A stretch of DNA of 64,000 bases from Methylibium sp035476815 (GTDB lineage Bacteria; Pseudomonadota; Gammaproteobacteria; Burkholderiales; Burkholderiaceae_C), in the NCBI GenBank assembly GCA_035476815.1, contig DATILD010000007.1, positions 1 to 64,000 of the forward strand, given 5' to 3'. Below the pieces are notes generated by a model, which had not been told where the DNA came from, searched no databases, and was given only the letters and a program-made list of their open reading frames with translations. This document shows, one piece after another, positions 33,477 to 42,742 of the stretch. Within the stretch, counting starts at the first letter, position 1, and every line of letters starts with the position of its first letter. A program made the translations under genes and the position numbers.

Positions 33477-33488
33477 GGCTCGACGACG

Positions 33489-33980
33489 ATGAAGCTCACC
33501 CCGCTGCAGAAGCGCGCCGAACGCAAGGCGCGCCACGCCAACGGCCTCGACATGAACCTCGTGGCCCTGATCGACATCTTCACGATCCTGATCTTCTTCC
33601 TGATGTCGAGCACCGGCGTCGAGGTGCTGACCAGCCACCGCAGCGTCAAGCTGCCGGAGTCGAGCGCCGAGAAGATGCCCCACGAGACCATCGTGGTCAC
33701 CGTCAGCGCGACCGAGATCCTGGTCGGCGGCCGCGCGGTGGCGCGCGTCAGCGACGCGCTCGCCACCGAGGACGACCTGATCGCGCCGCTGAAGGCCGAG
33801 CTCGACCTGCAGGCCGGCCGCAGCGTGCTGGGCGCGGACGGCGACGCGAAGAGCAAGGCCGTCACCATCCTCGGCGACAAGGCCATCCCCTACCGCCTGC
33901 TGCGCAAGGTGATGTACACGGCGGCGCGCGCCAACTTCAGCGACGTGGCGTTCGCGGTCACGCGGAAGGCGACGACATGA
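33489..33980 (+). CDS. ExbD/TolR-family protein (second copy, Asp intact)
   Basis: This 163-residue protein has the canonical NLVALIDIFTILIFFLMSSTG helix near residue 23, containing the conserved Asp that carries protons in ExbD/TolR/MotB. A periplasmic domain follows with ETIVVTVSATEILVGG and KAVTILGDKAIPYRLLRKVMYTA. It differs from the first copy, which lacks that Asp, so the two are likely a heteromeric pair, as for AglQ and AglS. It overlaps the AgmX-like gene by ATGA. Confidence 0.87.
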   Translation: MKLTPLQKRAERKARHANGLDMNLVALIDIFTILIFFLMSSTGVEVLTSHRSVKLPESSAEKMPHETIVVTVSATEILVGGRAVARVSDALATEDDLIAPLKAELDLQAGRSVLGADGDAKSKAVTILGDKAIPYRLLRKVMYTAARANFSDVAFAVTRKATT

Positions 33981-35089
33981 GCGCCGCCGCACTGAGCACC
34001 GCGGTGTCCTTCCGAGGCCCGCTGCTGCCCTGGGCCGTCGCACCCGAGGACGAGGCGCGCTTTCGCCGCATCCTGCACCGCGTGCTGGCCGCGGTGACGC
34101 TGCTGTGCCTGGCGCTGCTGCTGATGCCGCGGCCCATCGAGGACCGCGCCGCGCCGGTGGAGCTGCCCGCGCGGCTGGCCAAGCTGGTGCTCGAGCAGAA
34201 GCCCATGACGCCGCCCCCGCCGCCGGCCGCCACGCGCGCCGACCGGCCGCCCGAGGCCCAGCTGCCCGCGCCCAAGACGCCGGCCCCGGAAGCCCGCCGC
34301 CCCGACGAGCCGACCCGCTCGGCCGCCGTGCCCGAGGCCCGCAACCCGGTGCCCGGCAAGCCGCCGGGCGAGAACCTGGAGGCCGCGCGCCGCAAGGCCC
34401 AGGGCGTGGGCCTGCTGGCGATGAAGGACGAGCTGGCCCAGCTGCAGGCCGCGCCGGTCGCGGTGCAGTTGCAGAAGGACATCAAGCCGGGGCCGGGCAT
34501 CGGCAGCGGCACCGGCGTCGGCGTCGGGGCCGGCACCGACCCGGGCACGCCGACGCGCGCGCTGATCACGTCGAACGCGGCCGGCGGCAGCGGCGGCATC
34601 AACACCGCCGCCTACAGCCGCAACACCGGCGGCGGCGGGCTCGCGGGACGCGCGACCACGCTGGTCGAAGGCATGATCGGCGGCGGGGGCGGCGGCGGCC
34701 CCGGCGGCGGCCTGGGTGTCGGCGGCAAGGGCAACGGCTCGGGCAGCGGCAGCGGCGCGGGCGGCGGCGGCACGCTCACCAAGGGCAGCAGCGGCAAGGC
34801 CTCGCGCTCGATCGAGGAGATCAAGCTGGTGTTCGAGCGCCACAAGGGCGCGATCTACGCGATCTACAACCGCGCGCTGCGCGAGGACCCGTCGCTGCAG
34901 GGCAAGGTGGTGCTGGAGTTGAAGATCGCGCCCTCGGGCGAGGTCACCGGCCTGCGCATCGTGTCCAGCGAACTCGGCGCCGCCGAGCTGGAGGGCAAGC
35001 TGCTCGCGCGCATCCGCCAGTTCGACTTCGGCGCGAAGGACGTGGAGCAGATGGTGGTGAGCTGGCCGGTGGATTTCCTGCCCTCGTGA
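33977..35089 (+). CDS. TonB-like/AgmX (PglI C-terminal domain) protein
   Basis: This 370-residue protein is anchored by one membrane helix (HRVLAAVTLLCLALLLMP, about residues 35-52). A Pro-rich stretch near residue 75 (MTPPPPPAATRADRPPEAQLPAPK) follows, then a Gly-rich low-complexity spacer at about residues 200-275. A TonB-like C-terminal domain typical of AgmX/PglI begins near SIEEIKLVFERHKGAIYAIYNRAL and contains GKVVLELKIAPSGEVTGLRIVSSELG. This is the expected force-transmitting partner of the ExbB/ExbD motor. In Myxococcus the related GltJ (AgmX) links the motor to the envelope. It is the last gene of the block; about 210 bp without a gene follow. Confidence 0.87.
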   Translation: MSAAALSTAVSFRGPLLPWAVAPEDEARFRRILHRVLAAVTLLCLALLLMPRPIEDRAAPVELPARLAKLVLEQKPMTPPPPPAATRADRPPEAQLPAPKTPAPEARRPDEPTRSAAVPEARNPVPGKPPGENLEAARRKAQGVGLLAMKDELAQLQAAPVAVQLQKDIKPGPGIGSGTGVGVGAGTDPGTPTRALITSNAAGGSGGINTAAYSRNTGGGGLAGRATTLVEGMIGGGGGGGPGGGLGVGGKGNGSGSGSGAGGGGTLTKGSSGKASRSIEEIKLVFERHKGAIYAIYNRALREDPSLQGKVVLELKIAPSGEVTGLRIVSSELGAAELEGKLLARIRQFDFGAKDVEQMVVSWPVDFLPS

Positions 35090-35298
35090 GCGGGCGCGGC
35101 GAGGCACCGGCGTCGTGCTTCGGCGGCGTGAGCACCGGCGTGGTCCAGCCGACCGGGACCTACCCAGGTTTTCCCGGGGGGGAAGGTCGGTCGCGGCCGG
35201 CAATGGCCCGCCGACGCCGGCGGCCCCCCTGGACAGGCCCCCGGGCCTGTAAGTTGTGACACTGGCATCCGCGCGGCATCCCTGGTGAGATCGCCCGT

Positions 35299-37854
<2,556 letters not shown>

Positions 37855-37883
37855 GGGCGGCGGCGTTCGACGCGCCCGCGCCG

Positions 37884-38090
37884 CTACTGGAGCTGGACCT
37901 CGCCGTCGAACCGGACCTCGAGCTGCAGCCCGGCGATGCGCAGCGTCATCGTCGCCGCGAGGGTCTCCGCGCCGCCGATCGTGCCCGCCGCGACGGCTTT
38001 GGCCACCGCCTGCTCGATCTCGCGCTGCGAGCCCACGCCGACCGTCTTCAGGAACTTGCGGATGCTGAGGTTGAAGACCTGCTCGTCCAT
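37884..38090 (-). CDS. DUF6494 family small protein
   Basis: This 68-residue soluble protein (MDEQVFNLSIRKFLKTVGV, then REIEQAVAKAVAAGTIGG) matches the short DUF6494 family common in proteobacteria, whose role is unknown. GGAGG sits five bases before ATG 38090. The C-terminal half (LAATMTLRIAGLQLEVRFDGEVQLQ) predicts beta strands. It is convergent with the hybrid kinase, with 29 bp between the stops, and lies downstream of the acylphosphatase gene on the same strand. Confidence 0.78.
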   Translation of the reverse strand: MDEQVFNLSIRKFLKTVGVGSQREIEQAVAKAVAAGTIGGAETLAATMTLRIAGLQLEVRFDGEVQLQ

Positions 38091-38214
38091 GATCGCCTCC
38101 GTCACGACGCCGGCACCAGCATACGCGCATGCCGCCGGCGCGCGGGCCGGCGGTTGATGTCGGCACCTGCCGCAAGCAAGGGCCCGGACGCTGACCGCCG
38201 CGCCGGCCCCGCCC

Positions 38215-38523
38215 TCACAGCGTCGGCAGGCGTTCGAAGCGGTCGAACCGAGGATAGGGGGCCTGCAGCTCGGTGACCTCGAGCCGCTCGACGAGGGCCG
38301 CGGGCATGCCGTCGTCCAGCCAGGCGCACATCTGCGCCAGTTGCTCGGGCGAGCCCTGCAGCATCGCCTCGACCGACCCGTCCAGGCGGTTGCGCACCCA
38401 GCCGGTGACGCCCAGCGCCCGCGCCTGGTGAACACAGGCCTCCCGAAAGCCGACGCCCTGCACGCGGCCGTGGACGCGCACCAGCCGACTCTCGAGCATC
38501 GCACCGGGATCGGGATCATCCAT
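38215..38523 (-). CDS. acyP: Acylphosphatase
   Basis: This is a 102-residue reading or 94 residues if translation starts at ATG 38499. The fold signature is intact: RLVRVHGRVQGVGFREACVHQA, with the phosphate-binding loop and catalytic Arg, and LGVTGWVRNRLDGSVEAMLQG, with the catalytic Asn. It hydrolyses carboxyl-phosphate bonds in the cytosol. The first eight codons after ATG 38523 (DDPDPGA) use codons unlike the rest, which favours ATG 38499, though neither start has a good Shine-Dalgarno. It overlaps an unexplained coding-like stretch (38510-38645). Confidence 0.87.
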   Translation of the reverse strand: MDDPDPGAMLESRLVRVHGRVQGVGFREACVHQARALGVTGWVRNRLDGSVEAMLQGSPEQLAQMCAWLDDGMPAALVERLEVTELQAPYPRFDRFERLPTL

Positions 38524-38645
38524 GCGCGCCACTCGTCGTGAAAGTTGATGGTGTCGGCGCCCGGGTGCGGGCAGACATGGTAGACCCCGCCGAGGTCGTT
38601 GTCGGGGTGCTTGTGCGGCTTGTGCGCCGCCCCGCGGGCCGGCAC
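38510..38645 (-). other. Coding-like short reading without a proper gene
   Basis: Between the luciferase-like gene and the acylphosphatase, one frame read from GTG 38645 gives about 45 residues with codon use like real genes here. It contains HKPHKHPDNDLGGVYHVCPH and PGADTINFHDEWRAWMIP. The frame then runs on, with poor codon use, across the acylphosphatase with no stop nearby. It may be a small His-rich protein with a lost stop, or the remnant of a frameshifted gene. I do not recognise it. Confidence 0.3.
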
Positions 38646-38676
38646 CGTGGCCCCGCCGCCCGCCCCGCAAGCCCGC

Positions 38677-39798
38677 TCAGTCCACCGGCTGGACTTCGGG
38701 CAGGTTCGCCAGCTCCCGCAGCTCGTCGAGCAGGGGCAGCGCCGCCAGCACCTCGTCGGCCTCGACGCCGAAGTCGATCAGGCAGGCGACCTCGTCGACC
38801 TCGATCGCCTTGAGCCGGTCGGTCATCTGCAGGCAATGGTCGAAGCTGCCCAGCAGCGAACTCGTCGCGTAGTAGCGCTCGAACGAGAACTCCAGCGCAT
38901 CGGCCACGTCGTCCGGCGTTAGCGCGCCGGCCGCCACCGCGCAGCGCTGCTGGAAGAAGGGCACCGACGCGGTATAGCCCCCCACCAGGTTGGCCGAGCT
39001 GCCGAGGTAGTCGAGCATCGGGGCCTTGACCGTGCGGCGCACCGTCGCGTCGTCCTCGCCGACGAAGGTGTGCAGCATCAGGCTCACCGTGCCACGCCCC
39101 GGATGGCCGGCCTCGGCCCAGGCCGCGCGGTAGGCCGCGATCTTGTCGGCCAGGGCCTCGAGCGACTGGCCCAGCAGATGGGTCAGCACGTTCAAGCCCA
39201 GCGCGCCGGCACGGCGGAAGGTCTGGGGGTTGCCCGCCGCGGTGATCCAGATCGGCAACTCGCGCTGCACCGGGCGCGGCATCGTGCGCACGCTGACGCG
39301 CTCGCCCAGCGGGTTGCTGCCCTCGAAGGGCTCGCCGGCCCACAGGCGACGCAGTTCGCTGGCGCGCTCGAACACGAGTTCGCCGCGCTGCTCGTAGGCG
39401 CCCGGCGGCGCGAGCAGAAAGTCGTTCGGGAACCAGCCCGAGGCCAGGCCCAGGTCGACCCGACCGCCGGACAGGAAGTCGACCACCGACCATTCCTCGA
39501 CCACGCGCACCGGGTGGTGCAGCGGCACCACCACGCTGCCCGAGCGGATGCGCACCCGGCGCGTCAGCGCCGCCAGCGCCGCGGCCATCACCGACGGGTT
39601 GGGCGACAGGCCGCCGAAGGCATGGAAGTGCCGCTCGGGCGCCCACAACGCCGAAAAGCCATGCTGGTCGGCGAACTTGGCGCTCTCGAACAGCAGGCGG
39701 CGCTGCGCGTCGGCGCGCGGCCCGCCCTCGTCGCTGGCGAAGTAGTACAGGCTGAAGGCCAGCGGGCGGTCGGCGTGGGCGGCGGGATCGATCTGCAT
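38677..39798 (-). CDS. MupA/Atu3640-type luciferase-like FMN monooxygenase
   Basis: This 373-residue bacterial-luciferase-fold protein begins RPLAFSLYYFASDEGG. It contains GFSALWAPERHFHAFGGLSPNPSV, RSGSVVVPLHHPVRVVEEWSVVDFLSGGRVDLGLASGW and IWITAAGNPQTFRRAGALG, the pattern of the secondary-metabolite luciferase-like (MupA/Atu3640) group. Family members act on carrier-bound or free intermediates in NRPS/PKS pathways, but no such megasynthase is in the window. ATG 39798 fits the domain. It is divergent from an AurF-type oxygenase, and the 202-bp gap contains FNR-like boxes. Confidence 0.85.
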   Translation of the reverse strand: MQIDPAAHADRPLAFSLYYFASDEGGPRADAQRRLLFESAKFADQHGFSALWAPERHFHAFGGLSPNPSVMAAALAALTRRVRIRSGSVVVPLHHPVRVVEEWSVVDFLSGGRVDLGLASGWFPNDFLLAPPGAYEQRGELVFERASELRRLWAGEPFEGSNPLGERVSVRTMPRPVQRELPIWITAAGNPQTFRRAGALGLNVLTHLLGQSLEALADKIAAYRAAWAEAGHPGRGTVSLMLHTFVGEDDATVRRTVKAPMLDYLGSSANLVGGYTASVPFFQQRCAVAAGALTPDDVADALEFSFERYYATSSLLGSFDHCLQMTDRLKAIEVDEVACLIDFGVEADEVLAALPLLDELRELANLPEVQPVD

Positions 39799-39831
39799 GG
39801 GCCATTGCAGCCCTGCCCCGCCGCGCGACCC

Positions 39832-39936
39832 TTGATGCAGATTAAGGGCGCTGCGGACGCCCCCCGCCGGCCCCTCGTTCGGGTGGCGCGCCGGCCGCGG
39901 CCACGCCCCCGGTCGGCCGGGCTTGATGCAACGCAA
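39832..39936. promoter_or_regulatory. Two FNR/Anr-like boxes in a divergent oxygenase promoter
   Basis: TTGATGCAGATTAA at 39832-39845 matches the FNR consensus TTGAT-N4-ATCAA at 9 of 10 positions. TTGATGCAACGCAA at 39923-39936 matches at 7 of 10. A TAGGAT at 39958-39963 could be the -10 for the AurF-type gene, which puts the centre of the second box about 41 bases upstream of a start near 39970. That is the usual class II FNR position. Confidence 0.5.
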
Positions 39937-40000
39937 GGCCGGCACCGGCGCGCTGCCTAGGATCGAGTTCCATCGCCCACGCAGCACGCCCGGAGCCCCC

Positions 40001-40864
40001 ATGGAAACCGCCTCGCAACTGGCCAGCCGACTCTCGCGCGCGTCGTGCAGGAAGTTCTACGACGTCTACAACGCCTTCGACTGGCCGCCGCAGCTGCGGG
40101 AAGGCGCCTGGTGCATGCCGCCGGAGCTGATCTCGATCCACGGCACGCCGGTCTACGACGGCCTGAGCGAAGCCCAGCGCCACCGGCTGAGCCTGCACGA
40201 GCTGTGCAACTTCTTCAGCCTCGTGTTGCAGGGCGAGCGCCTGCTGGTGCAGGGCCTGGCGCACCGGCTCTACCAGTCGAGCAACAACCGCGAAATCACC
40301 GAGTACCTGCACCACTTCCTCGACGAGGAGAACAAGCACATGGTGATGTTCGGCGAGTTCTGCCACCGCTACATCGGCAAGGTGTACCCGGAGAAGAAGG
40401 TCGCGCTGCCGCGCGAGTTCGCCAAGGGCGAGGACGAGGTCGTGTTCTTCTGCCTGGCGATGGTGGTCGAGGAGCTGGGCGACTACTACAACCTGGCGAT
40501 CGCGCCGGACGAGCGCTGCGATCCACTGGTGCGCGAGATCAACAAGGTCCACCACATCGACGAGGCGCGCCACCTGGCGTTCGGCCGCAGCTACCTGGCC
40601 GAACTGTTCGAGCGCTACGGCCCGCACTGGGGCGACGAGAAGCTGGCCTCGTTCCGGCAGTGGCTGACGAGTTACCTGAAGTCGTCCTGGGGCGATTACT
40701 ACAACCCGACGGTCTACCGCGACGCCGGGCTGGCCGACGCCTACGAGATCCGCCTGGCCGCGCTCGCCCACCCGGCCTGCATCGCCCACCGCCAGCGGGC
40801 CTCGGCCAAGGTGGTCGACTACTTCGTCAAGACCGGCCTGCTGGCCGAAGCGCCGGCGCTCTGA
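40001..40864 (+). CDS. AurF-type diiron oxygenase
   Basis: This 287-residue helical protein has the ligand set of AurF-like diiron enzymes: Glu79 in QGERLL, Glu110 and His113 in LDEENKHM, Glu157/158 in VVEELGDYYN, His184/185, and Glu188/His191 in HHIDEARHLAFG. AurF oxidises aryl amines to nitro compounds; other members of the family carry out different oxidations, so the substrate is open. ATG 40001 is preceded by GGAGCCCCC. It is divergent from the luciferase-like monooxygenase, and the pair may modify the same molecule. A strong hairpin (40867-40895) follows the stop codon. Confidence 0.83.
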   Translation: METASQLASRLSRASCRKFYDVYNAFDWPPQLREGAWCMPPELISIHGTPVYDGLSEAQRHRLSLHELCNFFSLVLQGERLLVQGLAHRLYQSSNNREITEYLHHFLDEENKHMVMFGEFCHRYIGKVYPEKKVALPREFAKGEDEVVFFCLAMVVEELGDYYNLAIAPDERCDPLVREINKVHHIDEARHLAFGRSYLAELFERYGPHWGDEKLASFRQWLTSYLKSSWGDYYNPTVYRDAGLADAYEIRLAALAHPACIAHRQRASAKVVDYFVKTGLLAEAPAL

Positions 40865-40866
40865 GT

Positions 40867-40895
40867 CACCCGCCGTGACCGCACGGCGGCGGGTG
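40867..40895 (+). terminator. Hairpin after the AurF-type gene
   Basis: CACCCGCCG and CGGCGGGTG form a perfect 9-bp stem with an 11-base loop, beginning two bases after the stop codon. There is no T run, so it may act as a weak or factor-assisted terminator. Confidence 0.5.
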
Positions 40896-40995
40896 CACGG
40901 CGACCGTCGTCGCCGTGAACGCCGCCCTGCCCTGCCGACCACGCCGCTACGGCGGCCGGTGCATGCGGCGTCGCGCTGGCCGGGCGCTGGGGTGA

Positions 40996-41100
40996 CAGCT
41001 CGACGAGCTGCTCGCGGAACTCGGCCGGATAGGGGGGCTTGCTTCGTGGCATCGTGGACTCCTTCCTTCATAAGGATCACGTCTCCACGAAAGCGGGGCA
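40996..41100 (-). mobile_element. Remnant of an IS3-family insertion sequence end
   Basis: On the minus strand the segment starts with TGCCCCGCTTTCGTGGAGAC, which looks like a terminal inverted repeat. A short leader with GAAGGAAGGAG follows, then ATG and MPRSKPPYPAEFREQLVEL, typical for the N-terminus of an IS3-type OrfA transposase. Similarity stops after about 19 codons; the expected HTH and OrfB are absent and nothing resembling the far end is found before the AurF-type gene. The element is a dead end-fragment. Confidence 0.75.
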
Positions 41101-41704
41101 ACTCCAGAGTCCGTATTGCCCGTTCGGTTGCTCAGTCATGATCTGACGGCCCACGGGGACCTTGTTCTCGGGTCCTTCGAAGTAGTCCGGCAGCAGCAGG
41201 ATCTGCGTCGTCCTGAGCGCGCCCGCCTCCTCGAGGAACTCGAAAGCAGGGGCCGCATGGTCATAGAACGCTTCCATGAGCCGGTACTCGGACTCCGGCA
41301 TGCCGAAGAACGGTTGGCCGGCCCGGTAGAGCTGCGGTCGCGCACAGCGGGCCATGTAGCGCAGTGCGTCTTCGCGGGCATCGGCCTTCCCTTTGGCGCG
41401 CAGGAAGCGGTTGTTCGGGACCCGCATCCCGCCCTCCGACTTCGCGGTCGTTCCCCCGTAAATCGGGCCCTTCTCCACCATGATGACGGAGCTGCCCGCG
41501 TTCACGGCCGCGATGGCGGCCGACGACGCTCCCGCTCCCGTTCCCACGATCAGGATGTCGGCTTCCTGGGACCACGCCGTCGCCGTGGCCGCGACGCTCG
41601 GCCCCGCTGCGGACGCGCCCACCAGTCCGGCCGCGCCCCCCAGCGCCGCCGAAAGAAATCCTCGGCGCGACGGATCGTCGTGCAGGGACGCTTCTTCTGG
41701 GCAT
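41077..41704 (-). pseudogene. Truncated and frameshifted flavoprotein (fumarate reductase / ketosteroid dehydrogenase family)
   Basis: An FAD-binding start is clear: EADILIVGTGAGASSAAIAAV then VIMVEKGPIYGGTTAKSEGG, typical of fumarate-reductase/3-ketosteroid-dehydrogenase flavoproteins of some 500 residues or more. The reading lasts only about 200 residues. Its last codons (PAFVET, stop) are encoded by the inverted repeat of the IS remnant, so the insertion removed the rest. At the 5' end a Tat signal (DPSRRGFLSAALGGAAG) is readable but out of frame with the only good start, ATG 41704 with AAGGAG upstream. One extra C in the CCC at the second codon explains this. The gene is therefore dead twice over. 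It was the last gene of the catabolic operon. Confidence 0.8.
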
Positions 41705-41976
41705 CTTCACCGGCAGGTCTCCTTCAAGTGTTTCGGCCGCGACCATCAAGGACTCAGCAAGCGCGCACTGGGGCCCGCGAAGCCTTGGCGATCGAGCCGG
41801 CCTCCAGAGGCGCCCAGGGCCTCCGTACCCAGGGTTTCGCGTTCGTCACCCACTTCGGTCTCGTTGGACGCTTGCGATGCCGACGCATGACGCGAACAGC
41901 GGCGATCGGACGGGTGCTCGCGTCTCGCACGGAGCTCCTCCAGGCATCGACGAAGCAGCGCCATCGCCGATCCGAT

Positions 41977-42717
41977 TCAGAGCGACAGGCCGCCCGACGC
42001 CTCGATCACGGCGCCGTTGAGGAAGCTGGCGTCGTCGCTCGCAAGGAAGGTGTAGACGTTCGCGATTTCGTCGGGCGATCCCAGACGCCCCATCCAGCAT
42101 GCGCGCTTCAACCCATCCAGCACCTTCTCGGGCATGGTCTTCAGCATCTCGGTCTCGACGAAGCCGGGACACACGGCGTTGACTCGAACGCCCTTGGCTC
42201 CCAGCTCGCGTGCCCAGGTCTTGGTCATCCCGAGCACCGCGAACTTGCTGGCCGCGTAGTTCGTCTGACCGAAGTTCCCGTGCAGGCCCACAACGCTCGA
42301 TGCATTCAGTACCACTCCCGCGCCTTGCTCGACCATCACGGGCGCGACGCTCTGGGTGCAGTTGAAGACGCCCTTCAGATTGACGTCGATCACTTCGTCG
42401 AACTGCTGTTCGGTCATGCGTTGCAGGCGCGCATCGCGAGTGATTCCCGCGTTGTTGACCAGCACATCGACGCGCCCGCATCGCGCCAGCACTTCCTTGA
42501 GAACCCTGTCGACGGACCCCCGATCGACAACATCCAACTCATAGCCGATGATGTGGAAGCCCTCTCGCGAAGCACTCTCGACCTCGGTGTCGATCGCGGC
42601 GGACGATCGGTCGCAGATCACCACCGTCGCGCCCTCCTTGGCGAACTTGCGCGCCGTCGCCTTGCCTATGCCGGCCGCACCGCCGGTGATCACGCAAACC
42701 TTGTCTTTCAGACGCAT
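41977..42717 (-). CDS. Short-chain dehydrogenase/reductase, FabG-like
   Basis: This 246-residue classical SDR has TGGAAGIGKATA (NAD(P)-binding), LDVVDRGSV, NNAGITRDARL, and the catalytic Ser of VVLNASSVVG with the YAASK pair, then NAVCPGFVETEML. Closest in style to 3-oxoacyl-ACP reductase or 3-hydroxyacyl-CoA dehydrogenases of catabolic clusters. CDRS after the second strand suggests NAD preference over NADP. It follows the RND gene by 25 bp and shares its direction with the catabolic operon. The 270-bp gap beyond its stop codon holds nothing I can support. Confidence 0.88.
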   Translation of the reverse strand: MRLKDKVCVITGGAAGIGKATARKFAKEGATVVICDRSSAAIDTEVESASREGFHIIGYELDVVDRGSVDRVLKEVLARCGRVDVLVNNAGITRDARLQRMTEQQFDEVIDVNLKGVFNCTQSVAPVMVEQGAGVVLNASSVVGLHGNFGQTNYAASKFAVLGMTKTWARELGAKGVRVNAVCPGFVETEMLKTMPEKVLDGLKRACWMGRLGSPDEIANVYTFLASDDASFLNGAVIEASGGLSL

Positions 42718-42742
42718 TGCTCTACCTGTTCGAATTCAAAAG

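Noticed and set aside
41746..41964. 72-codon minus-strand reading between the SDR and the flavoprotein remnant
   Set aside because: No family or conserved motif recognised and composition unlike neighbouring genes.
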